From Novosphingobium sp. CF614 (lineage in GTDB: Bacteria; Pseudomonadota; Alphaproteobacteria; Sphingomonadales; Sphingomonadaceae): a stretch of DNA of 64,000 nucleotides. The notes beneath the pieces were generated by a model. It was not told the origin of the DNA. It did not search any database and worked only from the letters and a program-made list of their open reading frames with translations. Within the stretch, counting starts at the first letter, position 1, and the number at the start of each line of letters is the position of its first letter. The stretch spans positions 310,001 through 374,000 of the forward strand of contig NZ_FOOR01000002.1 of NCBI RefSeq assembly GCF_900113255.1, written 5' to 3'. Positions 7,323 to 15,339 of the stretch are shown in pieces. Made by a program: the position numbers and the translations under genes.

Positions 7323-8635
7323 GTTTCCTCTCCCCAATGGCGTTCGAGCCGCTCGATGAAGCCGAGCATGACCTTGAGCGCCACTTCCGCGTCTTCGGTT
7401 TCGACATGCTCGGCCGGATTGTGGCTCACCCCGCCCCGGCAGCGGATGAACAGCATCGCGGTGGGGCATAGCGCGGCCATGTTCATGGCATCGTGCCCCG
7501 CGCCCGAAACGAGCCGCCGCACCGGCTGCCCGGCAGCGAGCAGGGCATCGTCCATCAGGTCCATCAGCGCCGGATCGCATGGGCTGGCGGGCAGGTCGTG
7601 GATGCGCTCGGCGGCGATCTCGAGACCGCGGGCCTCGGCGATTTCCGCGATGCGCGCCAGGATCGCCTCGGCAACGGCATTGCGGCGCGCCTCGATGCCG
7701 GAACGCACATCGATGGTGAAGCGTACTTCGCCGGGAATGACATTGGCGGCGCCGGGCAAGGCCTCGATCGTGCCCACCGTGGCGACGGCATCGGAATTGT
7801 CCCCGCGCGCGATCTGCTCCACCGCCAGCACCATCGCCGCCGCCCCGGCCAGCGGATCGCGGCGCAGGCGCATGGCGGTTGTGCCCGCATGCCCCGCCAT
7901 GCCCTTCACCGTCACCGCGTAACGCAATTGCGAGGCGATCCCGGTGACGGTTCCCACCGCAAGGCCGTCGGCCTCCAGTACCGGGCCCTGCTCGATATGG
8001 GCTTCGAGGTAGGCCAGCGTGGAGCCGGGCGCACGGCGCGCGGCCAGATAATTGCCCTCCCCGTTCGTGTCGAGCGAAGTCGAGACACGTTGCGCTCGCG
8101 TGTCTCGACTTCGCTCGACACGAACGGAGGCAAGAGCTTGTTCAAGGGAAATGCCGTCCGCGTCCGCCATGTCGAGCGCGCCCGCATCCAAGGTTCCCGC
8201 CACCGCCCGGCTGGTGAGCATGGCGGCGGGAAAGCGCGAGCCTTCCTCGTCGCCGAAGGCATAGATCTCGATCGGGAACGGCATGCGCCGGCCCTGCCCG
8301 TGGAGCGCGGCGACGCATTCGATGCCGAGCATGATCCCGAGCGGCCCGTCATAGCGCCCGCCGTCGCGCACCGAATCGAGATGGCTGCCGATCATCAGCG
8401 CGGGCGCGCCCGGCACTTCGCCCTCGAAGCGGCCGACAAGGTTGGCGGCGGCATCGCGGCGCGCGGCCATGCCCGCCGCTTCCATCCAGCCGGCGATGGC
8501 CTCCTGCGCGGCCGCGTAGGCAGGTGTCAGGTAAGCGCGGTAGAGCCCTTCCGCCATGTCGCTGTAGGGCGCGACGCCCAGCGCATCGCACCGCGCCACC
8601 GCGCGCGCGCCGCCCGGGGGCAGGCCGCTCACCAT
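7319..8635 (-). CDS. allC: Allantoate amidohydrolase (M20/hydantoinase-carbamoylase family)
   Basis: This 438-residue metallo-amidohydrolase should split allantoate to ureidoglycine, ammonia and CO2. Metal-site motifs are intact: GSHLDSVRDGGRYDGPLG, FGDEEGSRFP, AHIEQGPVLEADG, GHAGTTAM in the dimerisation domain and SGAGHDAMNMA near the C terminus. ATG GTG at 8635 and 8632 are both possible starts; the GTG overlaps the hpxW stop. Between the DEEGSRF and AHIEQGP motifs lie about 23 extra residues (170-192, VRVERSRDTRAQRVSTSLD) encoded by a palindromic repeat inserted in frame. The insertion falls in a variable loop, so activity is probably kept. Related N-carbamoyl-amino-acid hydrolases share the fold; context favours allantoate. 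Confidence 0.9.
   Translation of the reverse strand: MVSGLPPGGARAVARCDALGVAPYSDMAEGLYRAYLTPAYAAAQEAIAGWMEAAGMAARRDAAANLVGRFEGEVPGAPALMIGSHLDSVRDGGRYDGPLGIMLGIECVAALHGQGRRMPFPIEIYAFGDEEGSRFPAAMLTSRAVAGTLDAGALDMADADGISLEQALASVRVERSRDTRAQRVSTSLDTNGEGNYLAARRAPGSTLAYLEAHIEQGPVLEADGLAVGTVTGIASQLRYAVTVKGMAGHAGTTAMRLRRDPLAGAAAMVLAVEQIARGDNSDAVATVGTIEALPGAANVIPGEVRFTIDVRSGIEARRNAVAEAILARIAEIAEARGLEIAAERIHDLPASPCDPALMDLMDDALLAAGQPVRRLVSGAGHDAMNMAALCPTAMLFIRCRGGVSHNPAEHVETEDAEVALKVMLGFIERLERHWGEET
8061..8127. repeat. In-frame palindromic element inside allantoate amidohydrolase
   Basis: Two perfect 29-base inverted arms (8061-8089 and 8099-8127) flank a 9-base loop. The element keeps the reading frame open and adds a peptide of the VERSRDT/VSTSLDTNG type. 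Its position in a coding loop recalls Rickettsia palindromic elements, though the sequence is unrelated. I infer it belongs to a dispersed sphingomonad repeat family. No second copy occurs in this window. Confidence 0.9.
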
Positions 8636-10206
8636 GCCGCCACCCCGCCGTCGCTGCGCGGATCGCTGGCGCCTTCGAAGGAACCATCGGCCAGGCGCAC
8701 CACCGCGCCGGCATGGCCCATCATCGCGGTTTGCGGGCCGACGCGCTCGACATCATGCCCGGCCTCGGCAAGCGCGGTGTACAACGCTTCGTCGAACCCG
8801 TCCTCCAGCTTGAGCGTAGTCGATTGCTCGCCCCAGGTGCGTCCCAGCAGCCAGCGCGGCGCGCTGATCGCTTCCTGCAGATCGACGCCAAAGCGGGCAT
8901 AGCGAGAGAACAGCGCCGCCTGCGTCTGCGGCTGCCCTTCGCCGCCCATGGTGCCGTAGGCCATGACGCGGCCATCGTCGAACACGGCAAGCGCCGGATT
9001 GAGCGTGTGGAACGGCTTGCGGCCCGGCCTCAGCGCGTTCCAGCCCTGCTCGGCGAGACGGAACGAGCTGCCCCGGTTCTGCCAGGTGATCCCGGTGCGC
9101 GGCAGGACTAAGCCGGAACCGAACTCGAAGTAAGTGGACTGGATGCACGAGACCACCCGCCCTTCCCCGTCCGCCGCGCCGAACCAGCAGGTGTCGCCCC
9201 ACTGCGGCGGCTGCGGCCAGGGCAGCGCACGCGCCGGATCGATGCGCCTGGCCAGATCGTTGAGCGCCCGCGCATCGTCGAGCCAGAACTGGAAATCGAA
9301 ATCGGTATGGGCCGGATCGCCGACATGCGCATCGCGCAGAAGGAAGGCCTGCTTGGTCGCCTCGACAAGCCCGTGGACATGATCGAAACCGTCCGCCGCC
9401 TCGGCCCCCAGCCGATCGAACAGGGCAAGGATCATCAGCGAGGCGAAACCCTGCGTCGGCGGCGCGCTGTTGTAGAGCCGGGCGCCGTTGATCGAGACGT
9501 GGAGCGCCGTTGGCCGCGTCGCTTCGTGCGCGGCCAGATCCGCCAGCGAAACCGGGCTGCCCAGCGCCGCCAGATCCGCGGCGATCAGCGCGGCGAGATC
9601 ACCGCGATAGAAATCATCGAGGCCATTCGCGGCCAGCTTGCGCAAGGTCTCGGCCAGGATCGGCTGGCGCAGCACGTCACCCTCGGCAAGCGGGCGCCCT
9701 TCGGGTTCGAACACTTGCGCATAGGCACCGGGCTGGCCGCGCAGTTCCCCGCCCTTGGCCGCCGCGATCGCGGCCCCGCCCGCCGTCACCGCCACCCCCT
9801 GCTCGGCATGGTCGATCGCATCGCGCAGCAGGCGGCCAAGCGGGAGCGCGCAGCCCGGCCCCGCCAGCGCCGCCGCCCAGGCGGAGATCGTGCCCGCCAC
9901 GGTGTTGGCCGCCAGCGGGCCGCGCGCGGGAACCGCGTCCAGCCCCTGGTAAAGCGCCAGGTCCGCCGTCCCGGCCGCACCGCCGCAGCCATGGATCGAA
10001 CGGACCGCGCCGTCCGGCTCGCGGATCACCCAGAACCCGTCGCCGCCGATCCCGGTCATATGCGGATAGACCACCGTCAACGCGGCGGCGACGGCGACGC
10101 AGGCCTCCACCGCGTTGCCGCCGTCCCTCAACACGTCGCACCCCGCCCGCGCCGCAAGATGATGCGGCGCGGTGACAATGCCCTGGCTGCCGGTAACGGT
10201 CTTCAT
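8629..10206 (-). CDS. hpxW: Gamma-glutamyltransferase family oxamate amidohydrolase (HpxW-like)
   Basis: This 525-residue N-terminal-nucleophile hydrolase is of the gamma-glutamyltransferase family. It starts MKTVTGSQGIVTAPHHLAA and has a DVLRDGGNAVEACVAVAAAL segment typical of the large subunit. The expected processing threonine is in WGDTCWFGAADGEG, followed by the small-subunit block YFEFGSGLVLPRTGI and GTMGGEGQPQTQ. In Klebsiella HpxW hydrolyses oxamate to oxalate and ammonia at the end of the ureidoglycine/oxalurate branch. No signal peptide is seen, as expected for a cytoplasmic HpxW and unlike periplasmic Ggt. The open frame extends 16 codons upstream, but the ATG at 10206 gives the family N terminus. 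Confidence 0.88.
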   Translation of the reverse strand: MKTVTGSQGIVTAPHHLAARAGCDVLRDGGNAVEACVAVAAALTVVYPHMTGIGGDGFWVIREPDGAVRSIHGCGGAAGTADLALYQGLDAVPARGPLAANTVAGTISAWAAALAGPGCALPLGRLLRDAIDHAEQGVAVTAGGAAIAAAKGGELRGQPGAYAQVFEPEGRPLAEGDVLRQPILAETLRKLAANGLDDFYRGDLAALIAADLAALGSPVSLADLAAHEATRPTALHVSINGARLYNSAPPTQGFASLMILALFDRLGAEAADGFDHVHGLVEATKQAFLLRDAHVGDPAHTDFDFQFWLDDARALNDLARRIDPARALPWPQPPQWGDTCWFGAADGEGRVVSCIQSTYFEFGSGLVLPRTGITWQNRGSSFRLAEQGWNALRPGRKPFHTLNPALAVFDDGRVMAYGTMGGEGQPQTQAALFSRYARFGVDLQEAISAPRWLLGRTWGEQSTTLKLEDGFDEALYTALAEAGHDVERVGPQTAMMGHAGAVVRLADGSFEGASDPRSDGGVAAW

Positions 10207-10216
10207 CGACGGATCC

Positions 10217-11149
10217 TTAGTCAGGCAGCGCGGCGAGGAAGGCACGCACGACATGCGCGGAGTTCACCGAGGCGAGATGCTCGAACGTGTCCTCCATGTT
10301 CTTTTCCCGGTCGCCGCCGGCAAGATCGGAAAGGCTGCGGAACACGATCGTCGGCACCTGGTTGGCATAGGCCACCTGGGCCACGGCGGCACTCTCCATG
10401 TCGAGCAGCCGCGCGTTCCAGGCGGAATGGAGATATTCGCGGAACTTGGCGTTGTCGGCGAAGACCCCGGCGCTTACGCCTCTCCCGCCGACGACGACCT
10501 TGGGCTCGCGCGGCAGGCACAGTTCGGAACCGGGCAGCGCGCTCTGCGAAGGCGGGACGCAGCGCTCCATGGTGATCGTCGGCGCCACCTTGCGCGCCAG
10601 CGCCAGCAGGCCGGGGTCCATCGCGAAAGTGTAGTGGCGTGCCGGCGCTTCCACCGCATTGCCCACGCGCACGCCGCGCGGATACATGAATTCCCAGTTC
10701 GCCGGCGCGGCGGGATCGATCGGCTCGGGCGAACGCCAGCCTTTCCTGTCCCGCCGGGCGAAATTGACCTCCAGGTACTGCCCCCAGTCCTCCGCGACGA
10801 CGACGTCGCCGATCGAAAGCGCGGGATCGACACCGCCAGCGATGCCGGAAAAGACGATCCGGCGCACGGTGAAGCGATCCAGCACCAACTGGGTGTTCAT
10901 CGCCGCGTTGACCATCGAGACCCCGCTCTGCATCAGCAGCACCGGTTTGCCTTCCAGCGTGCCGGTCAGGTAGGTCATGCCGTTGAGCTTGTACTCGGCC
11001 GGCCCCTGCACCGCGCCGACGAGCGCATTCCATTCGGGCTGGTAGGCGGTCATCACCAAGGTGCGCGGGGTCGCGTCCAGCCGCTCGGCCAGCGCGGGGG
11101 TGGCGATCAGCGCCAGCAGCGCGGCGAGGCATTGCGCAATCCGGCGCAT
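10217..11149 (-). CDS. Periplasmic purine nucleosidase/phosphorylase-like protein
   Basis: This 310-residue protein belongs to the PNP/MTA-SAH nucleosidase fold (PNP_UDP_1). It has a clear signal peptide (MRRIAQCLAALLALIATPALA), then a nucleosidase core with VFSGIAGGVDPALSIGDVVVAED and a C-terminal LLDMESAAVAQVAYANQVP block holding the catalytic Glu and the Asp-containing SDLAGGD. The export signal suggests it cleaves extracellular purine nucleosides in the periplasm, supplying free bases to the NCS2 permease encoded just upstream. Its ATG overlaps the permease stop by one base (TGATG). Whether it is hydrolytic or phosphorolytic cannot be told from sequence. Confidence 0.82.
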   Translation of the reverse strand: MRRIAQCLAALLALIATPALAERLDATPRTLVMTAYQPEWNALVGAVQGPAEYKLNGMTYLTGTLEGKPVLLMQSGVSMVNAAMNTQLVLDRFTVRRIVFSGIAGGVDPALSIGDVVVAEDWGQYLEVNFARRDRKGWRSPEPIDPAAPANWEFMYPRGVRVGNAVEAPARHYTFAMDPGLLALARKVAPTITMERCVPPSQSALPGSELCLPREPKVVVGGRGVSAGVFADNAKFREYLHSAWNARLLDMESAAVAQVAYANQVPTIVFRSLSDLAGGDREKNMEDTFEHLASVNSAHVVRAFLAALPD

Positions 11150-12519
11150 CAGGCCGCTCCCATCCACACGAAGCGGGCGATGAACAGCAGCGCCAGCACC
11201 AGCAGAAACCAGTCTTTCCTGGTGATCGTCCCGCGCACCAGCTTGAGCGCGGCGTGGGCGGTGATGCCGAAGGCGAGGCCGTTGGCGATCGAAAAGGTGA
11301 GCGGGATCATCGCCACGGTCAGGAAGGCCGGGATCGCCGAAAGCGGGTCTTCCCACTCCACTTCGGCAAGCGGCAGCAGCATCAGGCCGCCGACGATGAT
11401 GAGCGCCGGCGCGGTGGCCGCCAGCGGGATCACCTGCGCATAGGGCGCGACGAACATCATGGCCAGGAACAGCAGGCCGGTGACGACGGCGGTCAGGCCC
11501 GTGCGCCCGCCCGCCTGGACGCCCGCCGCGCTCTCGACATAGCTGGTGACGGTGCTGGTGCCCGCCATCGAGCCGACGATGGTGGCGGTGGCATCGGTGA
11601 TGAGGATGCGGTTGAGGCGCGGGATGCGGCCGTCCTTGTCCATCAGCCCGGCACGCTTGGTCACCGCGACCAGGGTGCCGATATTGTCGAACAGGTCGAC
11701 GAACAGGAACACGAACAGGATTTCCAGCAGGCCCAGGCCATGTTTGCCGGTAAGCCCGAAGACACCGCCGAGATCGAGCTGGAAGGCGGTGCCGGTAAGC
11801 GCGGCCAGCGAATAGGGCTCCGGGCTGACCGAGACCATGCCGAAGACCCAGCCGGCCAGCGTGGTCGCCAGGATACCGATCAGCATCGCGCCGCGCACGT
11901 TCCACACGCTGAGCGCGCCGATCAGCACCAGGCCAAAGATCGCCAGCGCCGCCCCCGGCGCCTTGAGATCGCCCAGCGCCACGAACGTCGCCGGATTGGC
12001 GACGATGATCCCGGCATCCTTGAAGCCGATGAAGCCGATGAACAGGCCGATCCCGCCGGCCACCGCCGCGAAGAGGTAATGCGGGATCGAATTGACGATC
12101 AGCTGGCGCACGCCGGTCAGCGTCAGCACCAGGAAGGCGACGCCCGAAATGAACACGCAGCCCAGCGCCACCTGCCAGGGCACGCCCATCTGCTGCACCA
12201 CGGTGAAGCTGAAATAGGCGTTGAGCCCCATGCCCGGCGCCAGTGCCAGCGGGGTGTTGGCGACCAGCCCCATCAGGATCGAGGCGAAAGCCGCGGCAAA
12301 GCAGGTCGCCGCCGCCACCGAGGCGACCGGCATGCCGGCGCTGCCCAGGATCGCCGGGTTGACCAGCACGATATAGGCCATGGTCAGGAACGTGGTCATG
12401 CCCGCGAGCACTTCGGTGCGCGCGGTGGTGCCTCTGGAGGAAAGCGCGAACCAGCGCTCCAGCGCGCCGGGGGGAGGCCCGGCCTCGGGCATGGGTTCCA
12501 TCGTCTGTGTCTGCGTCAC
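11149..12519 (-). CDS. NCS2 family purine permease (AzgA-type)
   Basis: A 456-residue, multi-spanning inner-membrane transporter with the AzgA-like signature LALAPGMGLNAYFSF, the FLFVDLFDNIGTLVAV segment and GTSTVTSYVESAAGV. These mark the adenine/guanine/hypoxanthine branch of the nucleobase-cation symporter 2 family, with about 12-14 membrane segments. It should import purine bases for the downstream catabolic enzymes. The start is the GTG at 12519, preceded by AGGGGG overlapping the amidase stop; an ATG six codons later is an alternative. It sits between the amidase and the periplasmic nucleosidase, matching a cleave-then-import route. Confidence 0.92.
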   Translation of the reverse strand: MTQTQTMEPMPEAGPPPGALERWFALSSRGTTARTEVLAGMTTFLTMAYIVLVNPAILGSAGMPVASVAAATCFAAAFASILMGLVANTPLALAPGMGLNAYFSFTVVQQMGVPWQVALGCVFISGVAFLVLTLTGVRQLIVNSIPHYLFAAVAGGIGLFIGFIGFKDAGIIVANPATFVALGDLKAPGAALAIFGLVLIGALSVWNVRGAMLIGILATTLAGWVFGMVSVSPEPYSLAALTGTAFQLDLGGVFGLTGKHGLGLLEILFVFLFVDLFDNIGTLVAVTKRAGLMDKDGRIPRLNRILITDATATIVGSMAGTSTVTSYVESAAGVQAGGRTGLTAVVTGLLFLAMMFVAPYAQVIPLAATAPALIIVGGLMLLPLAEVEWEDPLSAIPAFLTVAMIPLTFSIANGLAFGITAHAALKLVRGTITRKDWFLLVLALLFIARFVWMGAA

Positions 12520-12530
12520 GCTGCTGCCCC

Positions 12531-13922
12531 CTAAGCCGCCCCGGGCGGCGATGCTTTGCCGGCAATGACTGCCTCGCGCGGAGATCCTGCCCCGGCGGCG
12601 GCCGTTCCCGGCGGTATTGTCGATCCGATCACGCCCCGCGCCTCCAGCCCGGCAGCGAAGCGAAAGAGAGCCGCTTCCCCGCCCGGCCCGCCGATCAGCT
12701 GCAACCCGAGCGGCAAGCGCCCCGGACGGTAGAGCGGAACCGCCAGCGACGGCAATCCGATAAAACTGATCGGCTGGGTATGAATGCCCAGGTCCGCCCG
12801 CGCCGGCACCAGGGCGCCGTCGATCACGATGCGCGGATCGTCCACGCGCGGCGCCGTGCAAGGGGTGGCCGGGGCCAGCAGCACGTCGAAACCGGCGATG
12901 AGCGCGGCGATCCGCGCGCGGTACACGGCGCGATACGCCTGCGCTTCGGCGTAAAGCTCGCGCGGCAGCAGCGCCCCGGCTATCAGGCGGTCGCGCGTCT
13001 GCGGATCGAAGGCCATGGCGTCGCGCGCCAGTGCCTCCCGGTGCAGCGCGCCGCCCTCGAACGCGGTGATGAGGAACGCGGCCGAGCGCGCGCGGGCGAT
13101 CTCCGGCAGTTCCACCAGCGGCGCACCGGGGGCGATCGCATCGATCGCCGCGAGTTGATCGGGGTCGGCATTCTCGCGGAAACGACCGCCCAGCCGGGCG
13201 ACACGCAAGGGGGCATCGTCCGGCGCGAGGTTGCGGCCGGCGAGAACTTCCCAGACCAGCCGCAGGTCGGCGGCCGTGGCGGCGAACGGCCCGGTATCGT
13301 CGAAGCTCTCGGCAAAGGGAAACACCCCGCCAAGCGGCAGGTCTCCATGCGTGGGCTTGAGGCCGTAAGTCCCGGTGAGGCTGGCGGGGACCCGCACCGA
13401 TCCGTTGGTATCGGACCCGAGCGAGAAAGGGAGCAGCCCGGCGGCGACAACCGCCGCCGAGCCGCCCGAGGAGCCGCCAGCAAGGCGGGAGGGATCGTGC
13501 GGATTGCGAGTGGTGCCATAGGCCGCGTTGATCGTTGCGAAGCCATAGGCGAACTCATCCATGTTGAGCGTGGCGACCAGCACCGCGCCGGCCGCGCGCA
13601 GGCGCGCCACGGCTTCGGCATCGCCGGTCGCGGGTGGAGCATCGGCGTAGAGAGCGGAGCCGGCGGTGGTCGGCAGGCCGGCCACGTCGAACAAGTCCTT
13701 GACGCCGTAGGGCACGCCGGCGAGCGGGCCGGGATCGCGTCCGGCCGCGACCATCGCGTCGACGCGCCTCGCCTCTTCGCGCGCGCGGTCCTCCAGCAGG
13801 CGAGTCACCGCGCGTAGCACCCCTCCGCGCGCGGCCAGGGCGGCCAGGCATTCATCGAGCACCTGCCCGGCGCTCAGGCGCCCGGCGCGGACGGCGCCCG
13901 CGATCTCGACCGCGCTTCTCAT
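12531..13922 (-). CDS. hpxY: AtzE/HpxY-type amidase
   Basis: This 463-residue amidase-signature enzyme has the full Ser-cisSer-Lys triad: Lys75 in GVPYGVKDLFD, the cis-Ser in RLAGGSSGGSAA near 151 and the nucleophile Ser175 in LGSDTNGSVRVPAS. The AtzE/HpxY group acts in ring-cleavage pathways (cyanuric acid, oxalurate) together with a small AtzG/HpxX subunit. The ATG at 13922 overlaps the stop of the transporter gene as ATGA, and the end of that transporter looks like HpxX. With PucG, HpxW and HpxZ in the same operon, hydrolysis in the oxalurate-to-oxalate branch is the best call. Confidence 0.88.
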   Translation of the reverse strand: MRSAVEIAGAVRAGRLSAGQVLDECLAALAARGGVLRAVTRLLEDRAREEARRVDAMVAAGRDPGPLAGVPYGVKDLFDVAGLPTTAGSALYADAPPATGDAEAVARLRAAGAVLVATLNMDEFAYGFATINAAYGTTRNPHDPSRLAGGSSGGSAAVVAAGLLPFSLGSDTNGSVRVPASLTGTYGLKPTHGDLPLGGVFPFAESFDDTGPFAATAADLRLVWEVLAGRNLAPDDAPLRVARLGGRFRENADPDQLAAIDAIAPGAPLVELPEIARARSAAFLITAFEGGALHREALARDAMAFDPQTRDRLIAGALLPRELYAEAQAYRAVYRARIAALIAGFDVLLAPATPCTAPRVDDPRIVIDGALVPARADLGIHTQPISFIGLPSLAVPLYRPGRLPLGLQLIGGPGGEAALFRFAAGLEARGVIGSTIPPGTAAAGAGSPREAVIAGKASPPGAA

Positions 13923-15076
13923 CGTGGGCCTTCCCGCAGGCGCTCGGCATGATCGGCCAGCAGCGCCAGGTTGGCGGCGACGCCCGGCGCGCACGCCTCG
14001 GGAATCGCAATCCCGGCCCGCGTCGACGCGGCCGCGATTTCCTCGTCGCCGCGGGGGACTTTCAACGCGGCCGGCGTCTCGCCAGCCTCGGCCCCAGGCG
14101 CAACCTCGGCAGCGCGCGCGAAGCGGGCCGCGAGCCAGGCGCAGACGAACAGTTGCAACTGGTGGAAGATCATCAGCGGCAGCACCACCATGCCCACTTG
14201 CGCCGGCGCGAACAGCGCCCCCGCCATCGGCACGCCCGAAACCAGGCTTTTCTTGGAGCCGCAGAAGAGCAGCACCACCGCATCTTCCCGGGGCAGGCCG
14301 GCAAGCCGCGCGGCCAGGGCGTTGACCGCCATGATCGCCGCCAGGATCACGGCGGAAAGCACCAGCAGCTCCGCCAGATCGGCAAAGTTGAGCACCTTCC
14401 AGATGCCGTTGACCACCGCCGCGCTGAACGCGGAATAGACCACCAGCAGGATCGAGCCGCGATCCACCGGCATCAGGATCGCCTTGTGCCGGTCCACCCA
14501 GGTGCCGATCAGCGGGCGCAGGAAGTGGCCGGCCAGGAACGGCACCAGCAGCTGCATGACGATGCTGCGCACCGCCTGCCAGTCTCCACCCAGTCCGCCC
14601 CGCGCCGACTGGATCAGCACCCCCACCAGCAGCGGCGTCAGCACGATGCCCAGCAAGTTGGAAAGCGAGGCGCTGCACACCGCCGCCGCGACATTGCCGC
14701 GCGCCATGGCGGTGAAGGCGATCGAGGACTGCACGGTCGAAGGCAGCAGCGTCAGGAACAGCACGCCGGAAAGCAGCAGGGGATTGATCCAGCCCTGCGC
14801 CAGCCGCGCCGCCGCCAGCCCGGCGGCCGGAAACAGCAGATAGGTCGATCCGAGCACCAGCAAGTGCAGCCGCCAGTTGCCGATCCCCGAGAGGATCGCC
14901 GCGCGTGAGAGCTTGGCGCCGTGGAGGAAGAACAGCAGCGCGATCGCCAGGTCGGCGAGCACGTCGAACCCGTCCGCCGCCGCCCCCCGGACAGGCAGCA
15001 GCGAGGCCGCCGTCACCACGGTGATGAGGCAGAGCAGAAAGGGGTCAATGGACGGAATGAACGACGCGCGCCGCAT
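13919..15076 (-). CDS. SBF-like (bile acid:sodium symporter family) transporter with HpxX/AtzG-like C-terminal domain
   Basis: Residues 1 to about 325 form a typical SBF-like transporter (PF13593-type) with about ten hydrophobic segments and the motifs LFFLHGAKLSR, LLPSTVQSSIAFTAMA and CGSKKSLVSGVPMA. Such proteins normally end soon after the LQLFVCAWLA segment. Here a linker leads into a 40-residue tail, AGIAIPEACAPGVAANLALL, that resembles the AtzG/HpxX (DUF4089) subunit which partners AtzE-type amidases. The tail ends exactly at the amidase start (ATGA overlap), where a separate hpxX gene would be expected. An internal TTG could also allow separate translation. The ATG at 15076 is chosen; upstream codons show no homology. 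Transport substrate is unknown, possibly a ureide or purine. Confidence 0.82.
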   Translation of the reverse strand: MRRASFIPSIDPFLLCLITVVTAASLLPVRGAAADGFDVLADLAIALLFFLHGAKLSRAAILSGIGNWRLHLLVLGSTYLLFPAAGLAAARLAQGWINPLLLSGVLFLTLLPSTVQSSIAFTAMARGNVAAAVCSASLSNLLGIVLTPLLVGVLIQSARGGLGGDWQAVRSIVMQLLVPFLAGHFLRPLIGTWVDRHKAILMPVDRGSILLVVYSAFSAAVVNGIWKVLNFADLAELLVLSAVILAAIMAVNALAARLAGLPREDAVVLLFCGSKKSLVSGVPMAGALFAPAQVGMVVLPLMIFHQLQLFVCAWLAARFARAAEVAPGAEAGETPAALKVPRGDEEIAAASTRAGIAIPEACAPGVAANLALLADHAERLREGPR

Positions 15077-15121
15077 AAGCCATCGTACCTGCCCGCATGC
15101 CCCCTGTCGATCAAACGCAAT

Positions 15122-15135
15122 GATCCGCACGGATC
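15122..15135. promoter_or_regulatory. GATCCG-n2-CGGATC palindrome upstream of purine operon
   Basis: A 14-base perfect palindrome lies 46 bases upstream of the first gene of the purine operon, with further GATC repeats next to it. It is placed where an operator would be expected. No purine regulator is encoded in the window, so the binding protein is unknown. Confidence 0.35.
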
Positions 15136-15213
15136 GTTGCGAAAAAGGCAGCACCCCGCGCCGGAGTCATACTGACCTGCGTCGATAAGAACTCACCCGC
15201 TTTTCCTTCGTCT

Positions 15214-15302
15214 TTGCGAGCCCGCGAAGCGGGTGAAGCAATCCAGGGCAGCACGAACCGCTCTGCCCCCTGGATTGCCGCGCCGACTTCGGCGGCTAGC
15301 AA
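15214..15302. repeat. Composite intergenic palindromic repeat
   Basis: Nested inverted repeats: outer TTGCGAG/CTAGCAA, two small side hairpins (CCCGCgaaGCGGG and GCCGacttCGGC), and a central near-perfect pair CAATCCAGGG-CAG and CTG-CCCCCTGGATTG (15239-15251 and 15263-15277). The layout is that of a REP/BIME-like element between fghA and the purine operon. It may act as a transcription stop or an mRNA stabiliser. Confidence 0.6.
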
Positions 15303-15303
15303 G

Positions 15304-15339
15304 GGGGAAATGAGTCTCACTCAAAGAGACTTGGTATCA
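15304..15339 (-). repeat. TGATACCAAG repeat at the fghA stop codon
   Basis: Read on the reverse strand, the fghA stop codon is the first base triplet of TGATACCAAGTCTC, followed by a hairpin AGTCTC-7-GAGACT and a pyrimidine run TTTCCCCC. A close copy follows the anti-sigma gene at 22867. It may function as a terminator or be a dispersed repeat. Confidence 0.6.

Noticed and set aside
8061-8127. Insertion sequence inverted repeat ends
   Set aside because: There is only a 9-base loop between the arms and no transposase; it is a palindromic element, not an IS.
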